DNA of 64,000 nt, from positions 16,035,561 through 16,099,560 of the forward strand of contig NC_088775.1 of the NCBI RefSeq assembly GCF_954871325.1. The letters are read 5' to 3'. Shown here piece after piece: positions 23,283 through 33,549 of the stretch (position 1 is its first letter; every line of letters begins with the position of its first letter). The stretch is from Gordionus sp. m RMFG-2023. Taxonomy: Eukaryota; Nematomorpha; Gordioida; Chordodea; Parachordodidae. The position numbers and the translations under genes are program-made. The notes beneath the pieces are model-generated. The model did not search any database. It worked only from the letters and a program-made list of their open reading frames with translations, and had not been told where the DNA came from.

Positions 23283-23950
23283 AAAAATTTTTTTTTTAAT
23301 CAGCAAAAATTACATAAGGTCGTCTGCATTTAATTGCGGCAAGTTTGACGGATGCATCATCGCCTATACATGGTTTGCCTCCAAAATGAGGAAAGGAATT
23401 TGAACATTTTCTTATCCAATATTCTAAAAGTTGAGCTCCAGCTATGCATTCAGTATTTATACATCGTTCATATGGTAACTATGTTCCCCATTTGCCATCT
23501 ATGGGCATAGAGGGACCAACTTGATCGTGAACTGAAGCAGGTATCGGAACACATTTGCCACTTTGACACCAACTGTTTTCTCCACAATAACTCATTTCCA
23601 AAGCTGGACCGCCTGCACTGACTTGCATTCACCCTATATAGGCTAGTTTTCCGCATGGTAAAAGTTCACAAACAGGCATTTTAACTGATTTCTGATAAAA
23701 ACCATTAATTCCTTGATTGATAGAGCATTGTTCATCCAACGATATCTTATAACCATAGTTTGGAATATTATACAAATTGTACTCTGGTACTAATTTTGGA
23801 GCATCATAAAAACAGTTATATTTATTCTTCGATGAATTATATGTTTTCATAAATAATTCTCGAGAACATGGTGACCAAAATTCGAGCCTATCTGTAAGCA
23901 GTGCATCCATTATATAGCCCTTATTTATGCAAGCTGGATTTTAGGTTAGA
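23283..23950 (-). pseudogene. Metalloprotease copy 1: disintegrin-like and thrombospondin-1 exon
   Basis: Minus-strand reading from about 23950: a segment with GYIMDALL, then WSPCSRELFMKTYN, KYNCFYDAP, SLDEQCSINQG and CELLPCGKLAY. This is the ADAMTS pattern of an IM methionine-turn region, (F/W)S-x-C-S, C-L-x-x-x-P, D-x-Q-C and C-x-x-L-x-C. It continues into CGENSWCQSGKCVPIP (G-x-x-C-x-x-G-x-C), DGKWGT, C-(x)4-CIAGAQ, IRKCSNSFPHFGGKPCIG and C. That is a recognisable thrombospondin type 1 repeat (W-x-x-W ... C-x-x-C-x-x-G ... R-x-C ... G-G-x-x-C). The reading contains about three in-frame stops, so the exon is broken. It lies directly downstream of the zinc-site exon. Confidence 0.8.
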
Positions 23951-24000
23951 TCATAATCTAATTTGTCAATTTAGTAAAAATATTTATTAGTTTGTTACTT

Positions 24001-24151
24001 GTGGCCCACTTCATGGGCTATTTGTTTAAATATGCTGTATCCTTTATGAATGCCACCTTCGATAATGGCACAGGATAAAGACTATTGGCAAATTGTCCCA
24101 ACTTGTGCTCCACCTTCAATCATATTAGTTTTATCATCAAATAAATCATTC
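24001..24151 (-). pseudogene. Metalloprotease copy 1: zinc-binding exon (HEVGH)
   Basis: After a conserved splice acceptor (TTTATAG on the minus strand) the reading gives a short Asp-rich start, GGAQVGTIC, then SLSCAIIEGGIHKGY and IAHEVGHK. This is the reprolysin/ADAMTS arrangement (G-x-A-x-x-G-x-x-C ... S-C-x-I ... A-H-E-x-G-H) in which the two His bind zinc and Glu is catalytic. The third zinc ligand (G-x-x-H-D in the family) should lie beyond an approximately 40-base stretch before the next exon, probably a very small intron. The reading contains one stop. Confidence 0.8.
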
Positions 24152-24785
24152 CTATAAATGAATAGAATATTATATAAGGTTTAGTGTCTTAATATTATAA
24201 TATGTTTTCTCTCTTCCTTCAGGACTATAACTATAGCATGGTGGTTAGGATCCCACTAAAAAATTAACTCCCTCCTAATCATACAAAATTTTCCAAATTT
24301 TATTTTGCGTTTTATTAGTGATTTTTTTTAAAGAAAAGAGTCACAACTTAAATATTACATAAAATATGCTTATTGCCTAACGTAAACCAGACATATAACA
24401 AGGCAAAATGACCATAAATATAAACATGATAAAACATATCTTAGATTCATTTTAAAACAATATTTGAATCTTATTTAGTGTTATTTGAGTAAAAGATAGG
24501 AATGATAAATTTTAAAGAAAAACGCTCTTTTAGGTAAATTTATATTTAATAGATTTATATTATTATTATTAAAATTCATTTAAAAGTCACTTAAAATAGA
24601 TAAATGAACGTTTTAAGTAAAACTATTCTATTAAAACATTAAAAAATAAAACCATCGCATCATCATATATGTTACAATTTTACTATCAGGTATATAATAT
24701 ATTTGAAATAATAATTCGTCTCATAGAGATTGTATATAAGTATATATAATTAATTTTAACTCAATATGATCCCTAATACCTTACT

Positions 24786-25109
24786 TAGAGGTCTGCAATG
24801 ATGGGGTTGGGTTTAGCCCACCAGCCCTACCAACCCATTTTTCTGGCATACTTTGGTCGGTTTTCTAAAATATTTTAAATATTGAGCGGGTGTCGTTACT
24901 GCATATTTTATTCGTTTAATTAAGAATACATCAAAGTAAATTAATATAACCATTAAAATAATTTTTAAACAATGAGTAATGGGCGGGTTAAATAAAATTT
25001 TAGATAAATTGGCAGAGGAAGTGGGGGAGGGTGAATTTAGAAAAAAATAAATTGGCGGTTTAAAGGCGAGCTTGTTGGCTAAATGAAACCAGACCACTGT
25101 AGACCTCTA
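24786..25109. mobile_element. hAT-like MITE in a metalloprotease intron
   Basis: The left end reads TAGAGGTCTGCAATG and the right end in reverse complement TAGAGGTCTACAGTGG, an inverted repeat of about 15 bp. The flanks ACCTTACT (24778-24785) and ACTTCATT (25110-25117) match at 5 of 8, so an old hAT-type duplication is possible. The open stretch inside it has no recognised domain. It lies in the intron between the catalytic N-half and the zinc-site exon of copy 1. Confidence 0.6.
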
Positions 25110-25194
25110 ACTTCATTTATCAGTGATATGTTCTAGTTACGGCCCTCTCTCTCTTATATATAATAAGTAAATAAAAATTACTATATGATACCCA

Positions 25195-25563
25195 GTGTAT
25201 AATAAAGCATTATAGCATCTCTTATCCTTTACATCTGTCCCTGGCGAATTTTTTAAAGCTTTATATTTACAGAATATATCTAAGTAATCTTGCCACCTCC
25301 CATCGGTTTTCAATTCAGAGGGTTGAGTTGTCATAAGTATAACTTTAACTAAAGTTCGACAGGCATACCCAAACTGGGATGTTTAAATATCATGCTCGCC
25401 ATATTCATAGTAGCTAGTATATAATGAATAGCCTTTTCTTTGTTGCCCACCATGTATTTATTGATAAAGCTATAAGCATCCATAAAAACAGCTGTTTCGA
25501 GTTTGAAAATACTCTCCTCATTAGACATTTCCCTTTTAGTTTTCACTTTGCGAGGGTTAAGGC
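25195..25563 (-). pseudogene. Metalloprotease copy 1: catalytic domain N-terminal exon
   Basis: After an acceptor (ATATTAG, minus strand) comes NPRKVKTKRE, a basic run that could be the prodomain cleavage site. The start of a reprolysin catalytic domain follows: KLETAVFMDAYSF, a helix with AIHYILATMNMAS, FKHPSLG, a strand, then WQDYLDIFCKYKA and NALLYTG. This matches the family order L-E-x-x-V-x-x-D ... N ... (Y/F)-x-x-x-S-L ... FC-x-W ... D-x-A-x-L-x-T-G. The reading is in two frames (25546-25349 and 25334-25190), so this copy is broken. The paralogue at 49272-49680 covers the same region in one frame. Confidence 0.8.
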
Positions 25564-26036
25564 CTAATATAATAATTAAATAAAATAATTTTTTAACCAG
25601 TTATTATCTCAAACAAAATTAAATACACTATTTGAATATTAGGTTAAAATCATCAGAGATATACTCAGAGTGCCTCGTGAATATTTTACAGCTCCCTCCC
25701 CAATCTCTGGTATTGAATATCAATTATCTCGTTATTTAAATTTGAAAATTTGATTTTATCAAAATGGATTCCAGAATGCGATATTATTCTATAAATTTTA
25801 GATAAATTCGGTTATGCAATTTTATCATTTTACTATGTAATGGGCAAAAGCAATACGCCGACTGACTACATATTGCCTTATTATACAGATTGACGTTAAC
25901 ATAAATCTATTTAATAAGTATAACCGCTTCGAAATAACAAGAAACCATATATTTTAAATGTTAAAGTAACGGTAAGAATACGAAAATGTTATAAACTTTC
26001 GTCCTGATATTTCTTGAAAACATTACTTTACTAAAG

Positions 26037-26303
26037 CTATGTCCAAATGTGTTTTATGCCATGATCTTCACAAAACTTTTTAAATAATTGACTAAAATTC
26101 GTACCATTATCCGTCACGATTTTATGTGGTATTCCGAATAAGCTTATTATTCTCATCAATTCTTTTACTGTTGATTCCGTCGTAATGTTTTTCATTCGTT
26201 TTATAATCGGAAATTTGCTATATGCATCCACAAATACCATAAAATTGTTGTTTTCAAATTGTGCAAAATCTATATGTACACGTTCAAAAATCTTTGTTGC
26301 TGG
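26037..26303 (-). pseudogene. Gypsy integrase, catalytic core part
   Basis: Minus-strand reading next to the hAT insertion contains HIDFAQFENN, FVDAYSKFPI, then HKIVTDNGTNFSQLFKKFCE. The two Asp motifs (H-x-D and T-D-N-G) are the first two of the D,D(35)E triad. The remainder of the core and the C-terminal domain are missing at this end. Part of the fossil element at 26037-32751. Confidence 0.85.
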
Positions 26304-29300
26304 TAGTGATGTTAAGGTAACTAGTTACATTTTGGCTAAAAAATAACTGTAACTAGTTATATTTTTAAAATTGTAACTAGTAACTGTAACTAGTTATAAT
26401 TTTTGAAATGTAACTGCCTAAAGTAACTAGTTACTTTTAACGATATATTCAAATAATTAATTTTATTTTTAATATTTGTGATAAATTAATTTTAAATTAA
26501 ATTTATTAATTTAATATTTTGTGAAAATGTCTGATTGTTATAATTTCCCGTTCAAATTGATTTTCTTTTCTTAAATTGTTACATTGCTGCTGGGCTTCAT
26601 GATTTTGTAAGGAAATTCAAGTAATTTAATAAATTTTAATATTATATTTATTTACAAATGTAGCACAATATATTTTTTTCCGTCAAGTAACAAGCATTGG
26701 AACTTCATATCATACGTAATAAAAAAAATTTTTTAGTATAAGGAAAAACAAAGACAGATTATTTTAGAATTTAATATTAAATTATTAATCATTACTTACA
26801 AGAACCATGTCTAACAAAAGCATAAGAACATGACTCAAATTTAAAAAAATGATTGCTTTCTGAAATTTATTTTTTGGTCTAGCCTGAATTTTATTTATAT
26901 TCAAATTATATATAAAATAGACACATTTTAGAACTGTATGTTTCACTCTAATTGATTATTCTATTCCTAATTTAGATAGTGCTATTTATATTTATCTCCT
27001 AGATGGAAGAAACAGAATACAATATGGATATGGATTCTGAGTCAGATGAAGAAATTATACTTTCTCCTACAATAATTGCAAAAAAAAATGACCTTCCTTG
27101 GCCAAGTTTTGAAAAATATTTTGAATACCACAAGGCTGGTAATAATACTAATATTATTGTCAAATGCCTCTTATGCCTACTATATAAAAAGTATACTGCA
27201 GCATCTAAGTCATCCACAGCTAATTTATGGAAACATATCTCTGTAAGTTTATATAAATTGTATTAATATTATATAGAATAATTAAATGAATTAACTTTAT
27301 AACAATAATTAATATTAATTAAATATTTATATATATAAAACATATATCTATAGAGAAAGCATCCTAACCAATCCGTAAATATAAAACAAACCATAGATAA
27401 TAAAAAAAACAATTCAGCCACATCAAGTAAGTTAAAACAAACTAAACTTGACTTTGGTGGAAAATCAAATTTTAAAGGTATCAGCAAAGATAAATTTGAT
27501 TCACAAATTATTAAATATATAATAAATGGAAATCACCCATATACAACCTGTGATGATGAAGATTTTGTTGAGCTGATAAACACCCTGCAACCTAATATGA
27601 AGATTATATGCAGACAAACCTTAACCTCAAGAATATCAAAATATTTTGTTCAAATGAAAGATATTCTAATAGAAAAATTGTTAGAGCCTAATTATGTTTG
27701 TACAACAGCTGACTGCTGGACAGCATTTAATCGGTAAATATTATTTTTTACTAAAGTGCACAATACATTTGGTTATCTTTTGTTATATTAATAATAGCTC
27801 CTATATTGGTATAACAGTGCATTGGATTGATGTGGAGAAATTGGAAAGGCGTTCAGCTATTCTAGCCTGCCAAAGACTACAAGGTAGGCATACATATGAT
27901 GTGATCAGCAAAGCCTTAACTGCTGTTTTTAAGGAGTTCCATATCCAAAATAAAAATATCTGCACAATAACGGATAATGCTAGCAACTTTTCAAAGGCGT
28001 TTAGGTATGCCTAACTAATTTACTTTATAAATTATTTCTCTTAGAGTATTTAGCTGCCCATCTATTATAATGGAGGAAGATTCTGTTTCTGATATTGAAT
28101 ATATCTCAATAGAAGATATAATGTCTTCTTCTGGGCTCTCCAGTTATGATATTAATGACTTCGACTACCTTCCCAAGCATCGAAGATGTTCTTGCCATAC
28201 ATTAAACTAAGTGGCAGCACAAGATGCCAACAAGTTACTTTTAAACAATGAGGGGTATAGGAAAGTTTATAACTTAGCTATATCTAAATGCCAACGTTTG
28301 TGGAACCTCCAAAATAAATCTGGGCCATCTGCCGAACTTATTTTAAAAAAATTACATTCTCAACTCCCATATCCCGTTATAACAAGGTGGGGTTCCTTTT
28401 ATAAATCCCTGGCCAAAATATTATCGTTCTTAAATCAAGTGCCTGTGGAATTTGATTCATTATGTGATGAATTAAAATTGTGTAGATTCACATCAGATGA
28501 TCGTGATTTTATAAAAGAATATTGTAGTGTAAATTTAAATTAAAGTCTTATAAAAATTTACAATTTAAAAATTAGATTATGCGACCAGTGTCCAAAGCCA
28601 TTGATATTCTTGAAGGTGAAAAGTACATGTATCTGGGTTATTATACCCCAACAATAACACAAATAATTATATGTATGGCAGATGTGCAGGTATTAAAATA
28701 TTGTCAACCTCTAAAGGATACTATATTAGCTAGTATTGAAAAAAGGTAACTTAAATCAAATAATTATTTATAAATTAATAATATCATGTTATAGGTTTAA
28801 TAATCTTTATGATAATGACATCATCATTGCTTCAATTCTTCACCCTTTATTTAAAACTGATTGGCCTTGGATTAGGCAAGAAAGGAATAAAGCAAAAAAG
28901 GAGGAAATTTTAAATTTAATAAATACCTTAATACCTCAGAGTGAATCCCAGACGAATGAATCATGCTCAAAACCAACATCACTTGATGTAGTTGGATTTT
29001 TTGACCTAAAGCGCCAAAATATTCTGGATAATGAACTTATAGAAAACTTTATCAAATCTAATAACAACACGTTTTCTTTATATAACGATTTTCCAAAGTT
29101 AAAATTACTCTTTATTAAATATAATGTTGTTCTAACATCAAGTGCTCCCGTAGAGCGCTTGTTCAGTCTAGGTAAGCTCATATTTGGAGATAAACGAGCA
29201 CGTCTAGATAATAACTTTTGAAATTAATTTGTTGTTAAAAGCACATTTATTAGATTCTAATTTTTATGAAAAATTAATTTTTTTTTTTTCAATTCAAATA

Positions 29301-29564
29301 TATATTTTTGTATTCGATGTAAATATTCAATTTTGCGATATTTTTTATATAAATAAATTGTATATTATTTAATAACTGATTATACTTTGTTTTTTTTTAT
29401 ATTAAATAAATGTCAATAAATAAATAATGCGCATATGAATGATGTATAAAGTAAGTAACTAGTTACTTTTGAAAATAACTGTAACTAATAACTAGTTACT
29501 TTTGTAAAAATGTAACTAGTAACTGTAACTAGTTATGTTTCAAAAGTAACTTTTAACATCACTA
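26304..29564 (+). mobile_element. hAT transposon, 3.26 kb, nearly intact
   Basis: The ends read TAGTGATGTTAA (left) and, in reverse complement, TAGTGATGTTAAAAG (right). They are flanked by a perfect 8-bp duplication GTTGCTGG (26296-26303 and 29565-29572). Subterminal regions contain many GTAACTAGTTAC palindromes (26319-26430 and 29450-29540), probable transposase-binding sites. It inserted into the integrase of the gypsy fossil. Its multi-exon transposase gene is on the plus strand. Confidence 0.97.
27003..29221 (+). CDS. hAT transposase, BED finger, multi-exon
   Basis: Exon 1 (27003-27242) and exon 2 (from 27354) together form a BED zinc finger: C-L-L-C in exon 1 and H-x4-H across the junction (HIS then RKHP). 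The donor is GTAAGT and the acceptor TATAG. Exon 2 runs to about 27733 and contains TADCWTAF (first catalytic Asp). Exon 3 (27798-28004) has GITVHWID and TDNASNF (second Asp). Exon 4 (28045 to about 28530) has RRCSCHTLN, the hAT C-x-x-H motif, then the helical insertion. A later exon (28576-28746) has RPVSKAIDILEGE. The last (28795-29221) holds the catalytic Glu region and the dimerisation block SSAPVERLFSLGKLIFGDKRARL. Two lesions are visible: a stop just after CHTLN (TAA where Leu is usual) and one extra T before the final about 15 residues. It is young and only slightly decayed. Confidence 0.85.
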
Positions 29565-29572
29565 GTTGCTGG

Positions 29573-30031
29573 TTCCCATGGGTTTTGTATATTGTGAGGA
29601 TTGTCCGAAAATCTATTACATGAGTCACAATTTTTTACCTCCAGATCTATCTCCGTGTTTATACCAGGCCACCACAAATAATCTCTCGCTAACATTTTTG
29701 TTTTGCCTGCACCCAGATGTCCTTTATGCAGTTCGTGTAAAATCTCTTTTCTCATGTTCAGTGGTATTATTACTCTGTTTTCTTTAAATAAACAATGTTT
29801 TATCAAACTCAATTCCATTTCCATGTTTCTGTATGTTTTGTTTTTTATTGGTTCATTATTTCTAATATTATCAATTATCTCCATTAATTCTTTATCATTC
29901 TTTGTTTCTTTAACTAATTGATTGAAGTTTATTGGTATATCCCATAATTTATCATCAACTTTTTCAACTACAACATTCTTTATCATGTTTTCTTTATTTT
30001 CCTGTGGTAATCTCGATAAGCAATCTGGCAC
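29573..30031 (-). pseudogene. Gypsy integrase, zinc-binding N-terminal part
   Basis: The reading starts PDCLSRLP (end of RNase H, the usual A-D-x-L-S-R motif) and goes through a helical linker to the HHCC zinc finger: H-E-L-H-K-G-H-L-G ... WWPGIN ... CDSCNRF. This is the standard order in Ty3/gypsy pol. The hAT at 26304-29564 separates it from the catalytic core. Confidence 0.85.
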
Positions 30032-30170
30032 TAAATTTCTTTTCCCCGGTCTATGTACTTATAGTGATACGCTCCCATTGCCAAGTTCCATTTTTGTAAA
30101 CGCATCGATATTGTAGTGTTTTCTTTGAGTGTCTTTGAAAAAATGTATATAAGAGGCTTGTGGTCGGTTA

Positions 30171-30539
30171 TTATTCCCTTTCGATATTTGTATAATTTGT
30201 TTCAGCTTTTAACAAAGTTCTTGATGCGAACGCAATAGGTTTTTCTTTACCATCTCCTTCGATGTGAAATAAGACTGCTCCTAGTCCTTTTTTCGATGCG
30301 TCCGTCGCAATTCCAATTGGTAGATCAGGGTTGTAAAAATTTAAAGTTGGCGGACTACTAATCAACATTTTCAAATCATCGAAACTCTTTTGGTGCGCAT
30401 CTTCCCATATCCATTTTTCCTTGTTAACCATTTTATAAAGAGGATCAGCTAAGTCAGCAAAGTTGCACAAAAATTTCCTGTAATAACTGGCCATGCCTAA
30501 AAATGTCGCTAGTTCTTCTTTTGTTGTCGGTTTTGGCAT
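30171..30539 (-). pseudogene. Gypsy RT thumb/connection and RNase H
   Basis: The reading contains LATFLGMASYYRKFLCNFAD, the gypsy RT-to-RNase H connection (F-L-G-x-x-x-Y-Y-R-x-F). IGIATDASKKGLGAVL follows, the first catalytic Asp of RNase H (T-D-A-S-x-x-x-(L/I)-G-A-V-L), then PIAFASRTL and NYTNIERE (Y-x-x-x-E-x-E). It is typical of Ty3/gypsy pol. Confidence 0.9.
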
Positions 30540-30663
30540 GTTTGTAATTGCATCTATTTTGTTTTCGTTCGGGTAAATGCCAGTTTCATCTATATCGTGT
30601 CCTAAAAATCTGATCTTTTTTCATAAACGCTTTTTTCGAAATTTGGTGTGAGCCCATATTTAG

Positions 30664-31612
30664 TTATTCTGTCGAAGACTTTTTTATATTATTAATATGT
30701 ATTTCATCATTATCACCAGTTATCAGTAAGTCATCTATGTAGAATATCACGTCCTTCATATCCCCAAATATTCGATCCATGGTACTTTGAAATATCGCAG
30801 ATGAAGTTTTTAAACCAAAAGGTAGTCTTGTGAATTGATAATACCCTTTGTGTGTTGAAATGGTCAAAATGTTTCGGCTATTCTTGTCGATCGGAATTTG
30901 CAAGAAGGCCTCTTTGAAATCTATTTTGGTGAACTTTTTTCCTTTTGATAATTTTGCAATTAGATCGTTTATCCGTGGAATTGGGTATTTGAAGTCCTCC
31001 AAAGCAGGATTTACAGTGCTTTTGAAATCCGCATAACCTGAGCGATCCATCACTTTTGTAAACAGGAGTAAGTGGACTTGCCCAGCGTACCTCCTCTACT
31101 GGTTCTATTATCTTGTTGTCGAGCCATTTCTGTAACTCTTTTGTTATTAAATCAATTCTTTTGTATGGAATTCTTCTTGGTGGTATTATTTTGGGTGTGG
31201 CGTTTTCTTTTAGATATAACTTGACGTTGCTTCTACAGATCGGTTTTTTGTTGATTTTTGACTTGCATTCTTTTATCAAATTTTCTATCGTATCATTATG
31301 ATTTTCTTCGATCTGATTTACAAATTTATCTAATATATTTCCAAAAACTCTTATCCAGGTCCTTCCTAGAAGTGCAATCTTGTCACTTTGAACCACATAC
31401 GCGTTTAATTTATGAGTTTTCTTTTCAAATCTTGCATTGACTTGTGTAGTTCCCAATACTTCTATTCTCTTGCCATCATAGCCCGTGAGTTTGATGTCCG
31501 ATTTATTTAAGATTTTGATTCCTATCTTTCTTGCAAAATTAATCGGCAATATTTGATTCATTTTGATGTCTATTAAATCTATTATTATAATCATTGTAGT
31601 ATCGATTATCAT
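30664..31612 (-). pseudogene. Gypsy protease region and reverse transcriptase
   Basis: Two overlapping minus-strand frames. One carries an aspartic-protease-like region (LPINFARKIGIKILNKSDIK, LLGRTWI) and the start of RT (WASPLTPVYKSDGSLRLC, consensus S-P-x-V-x-x-x-K-x-D-G-x-x-R-x-C-x-D-Y). The other carries FTKIDFKEAFLQIPI, YYQFTRLPFGLKTSSAIFQS and the catalytic YIDDLLITG (Y-x-D-D). The family assignment to Ty3/gypsy is firm. It is a broken fossil. Confidence 0.9.
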
Positions 31613-32406
31613 TATTATAATAATTATTTCTATTATAGAATCTTGAATTAGAGTTGTTTCGATATCTATAGTTGTTATGGTATCGCGGATTAAAATTTTG
31701 TTGTCTTGGGTAATAACTGTTTTGATATCTTGGGTTGTAGTTATTCCCTTGATAATTGTTAAATCTTGGTGTCCATTGATATCTATTTGTATAATTCATT
31801 TGTGCGTTAGACCCTTTGTTATGATCATCATATTTAACCATGCGCCTATCCATTTTATCATCCCTGCGTCCTTCTATTTGTTTGATAGCTCCATTGTCAG
31901 ATTCTATTTTTATATTTTCTGTTTTATTAATACGACAGCTTAAACTCCCTAATTTTAATATTTCTGATATTGTTAACCCTTCTGACTTTGCAATTTTTCT
32001 TCGTAATTCTTTGTTAATGGTCGACACTCTTATTTTTTCTATCGCTCTATCAAAATTAGCATATTTACATTTAGTATTTAATCTACATATTTTGCTTACC
32101 CAATTTTCGAACGTTTCACCTATTACTTGTTCAGCTGCATTGAATTCTTTTATGTAAGAGTCCACCGATTTTTCCGGATGTAAAAGCTTGAACCTTTCGA
32201 TAACGATTGCCGGGTTAGTGAATTCTGCCACCGTACAAATAGCTTCTAATTTTAGATATTCCTCTTCTGGAAGTCTTTGTGTGAAACGCCTTTTCAGCCT
32301 CTGTATACTGTGGATCTTTTAGTATTGCATCAAATCTTTTTAAGAAATATTCTACGTTATTACAATATATAGGGCATTCAAGTATAGAATTTTTCAATGG
32401 TTTCAT
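31539..32406 (-). pseudogene. Gypsy gag
   Basis: Two overlapping frames (32406-32215 and 32231-31539) cover a helical capsid-like region with FERVSKICRLN-type spacing (ETFENWVSKICRLNTKCKY). A C-terminal basic Asn/Arg/Tyr-rich tail (RFNNYQGNNYNPRYQ and similar repeats) follows. No CCHC knuckle is seen; the Arg/Asn/Tyr-rich tail may serve for RNA binding instead. It sits at the 5' end of the pol segments in the same orientation. Confidence 0.75.
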
Positions 32407-32487
32407 TTTATTATAATCTATAATATTTTAATATTTAATTATTTATAATTTATATGAAATTCATAATATATATCATACTACAATTAT

Positions 32488-32751
32488 TTAATATTTTTGA
32501 TACATCTTCGCTTTTAAAATAAATCTTTTTCCATCGCTGTCTATATATTCCTTGTTGTTGATGCTCCTGTAAACGTGTTGCATGACGTCAAAATTTTCGT
32601 AATATACATGAGCAATCGTCCTGGTTTTGTGTCTTAAGTAAACGTAATTGTTGGTAGCTTCATCATAAATTCGTTTAATAGTGTATTTCGAAGGTAACTT
32701 TATGACTAACAGGTAGTTATTAACTGCCACCATAATATTTATGGAAGGCAC
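32488..32751 (-). CDS. Small ORF upstream of gypsy gag, function unknown
   Basis: An 87-residue frame with good continuity (VAVNNYLLVIKLPSKYTIKR, TRTIAHVYYENFDVMQHVYR, FILKAKMYQKY). It lies about 80 bases 5' of gag in the same orientation. I recognise no domain. It may be a leader ORF of the element or a chance frame. Confidence 0.35.
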   Translation of the reverse strand: MPSINIMVAVNNYLLVIKLPSKYTIKRIYDEATNNYVYLRHKTRTIAHVYYENFDVMQHVYRSINNKEYIDSDGKRFILKAKMYQKY

Positions 32752-33082
32752 GGTATAAAAAGGTATAGGTAAAAATAAACTTTATTTCAAAATATTTATT
32801 ATGATATTTTACATTAATATTTTACAGTTTATATACAATTTCTTTAATCAGTTTTATAAGTATTCACAAAATAAGTGAAATAAAAAATTATATAAAATTA
32901 ACGTTTTTTAGTATGTTGTTACTATTCAATACTAAAATATCTTACAAAAAATAAGATTTACAAAAAACTAATTTTTAAGATACTTTGAATATTACTCAAG
33001 GTAAGAAATATAAAATTTATCTAAAAAATTATATAACTTTATTTTTTGAATAATAAAATATAATCAGTCATATTAACAATTT

Positions 33083-33262
33083 CCCTAAACTGGGATGTCT
33101 AAATATCATATTGGCCATGTTTATAGTAGCTAATATGTATTCAACAGCTTTTTTCTTATTTCCCGCCATGTATTTACTCATAAAACTATAAACATAAAAA
33201 CAGCTGTTTAAATTTTGAGTTGACTCGTATCATCCATTGTTTTCCTTTTAGATTTCACTTGG
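33083..33262 (-). pseudogene. Orphan metalloprotease catalytic exon fragment
   Basis: The sequence is a decayed relative of the catalytic N-terminal exons at 25195-25563 and 49272-49680: on the plus strand it shares AAACTGGGATGTCTAAATAT, and CATGTATTTA and ACAGCTGTTT in the same order. The minus-strand reading changes frame and contains stops. No other exon of this copy is present nearby; the region between here and 26 kb is the gypsy plus hAT complex. It marks an additional, largely lost gene copy. Confidence 0.75.
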
Positions 33263-33549
33263 CGAAGTTTAAACATTCTTGCTGGGTCTGTATATATCAA
33301 AATAAAATGATATTTTAAAGTATTCGTTATACTAATAGAAAAATTGGTATTAAATAACCAAATTATTGGTCAACCATGTCTTCTTAATTTCTTTTAAATA
33401 CAAATTTTTTGATTAGTAAAATATTGTGTAAAACATAACATTTATAAAAACTATATAAAAAAGTGGTAAGTCACTGAAACTAGGTGAAATTTTAATATTA
33501 TTTTTTATTTTTTTTTAAATATTTTTTTATTAAAAAATAATAATTATGC

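Larger units (their letters stand above)
16060..25563 (-). other. Metalloprotease gene copy 1 (segmental duplication unit)
   Basis: This unit holds, in minus-strand order, the exons at 25563-25195, 24151-24001, 23950-23283 and 17132-16376. Sequence similarity to 38580-49680 includes the 3' flank (16060-16375 versus 38580-38882, sharing ACATCTAACGATTAAATGCT), intron sequence (for example 24480-24720 versus 47590-47820) and the region 22860-23230 versus 44930-45600. The 6.1-kb gap between the disintegrin/TSP1 exon and the Cys-rich exon is almost entirely transposons (17305-22798). With at least five in-frame stops or frame breaks over its exons the copy appears to be a pseudogene. Confidence 0.8.
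26037..32751 (-). mobile_element. Ty3/gypsy LTR retrotransposon fossil, split by a hAT
   Basis: Minus-strand gag, protease, reverse transcriptase, RNase H and integrase segments appear in canonical order from about 32406 down to 26037. Integrase after RNase H places it in Ty3/gypsy. A 3.3-kb hAT (26304-29564) interrupts the integrase. No LTRs were recognised at either side; the 3' end seems truncated near 26037. The coding region carries roughly five breaks in addition to the insertion. Long readable stretches suggest moderate rather than great age. Confidence 0.85.

Noticed and set aside
27269-27487. Minus-strand frame across a hAT intron
   Set aside because: It overlaps well-supported plus-strand transposase exons and has no domain.
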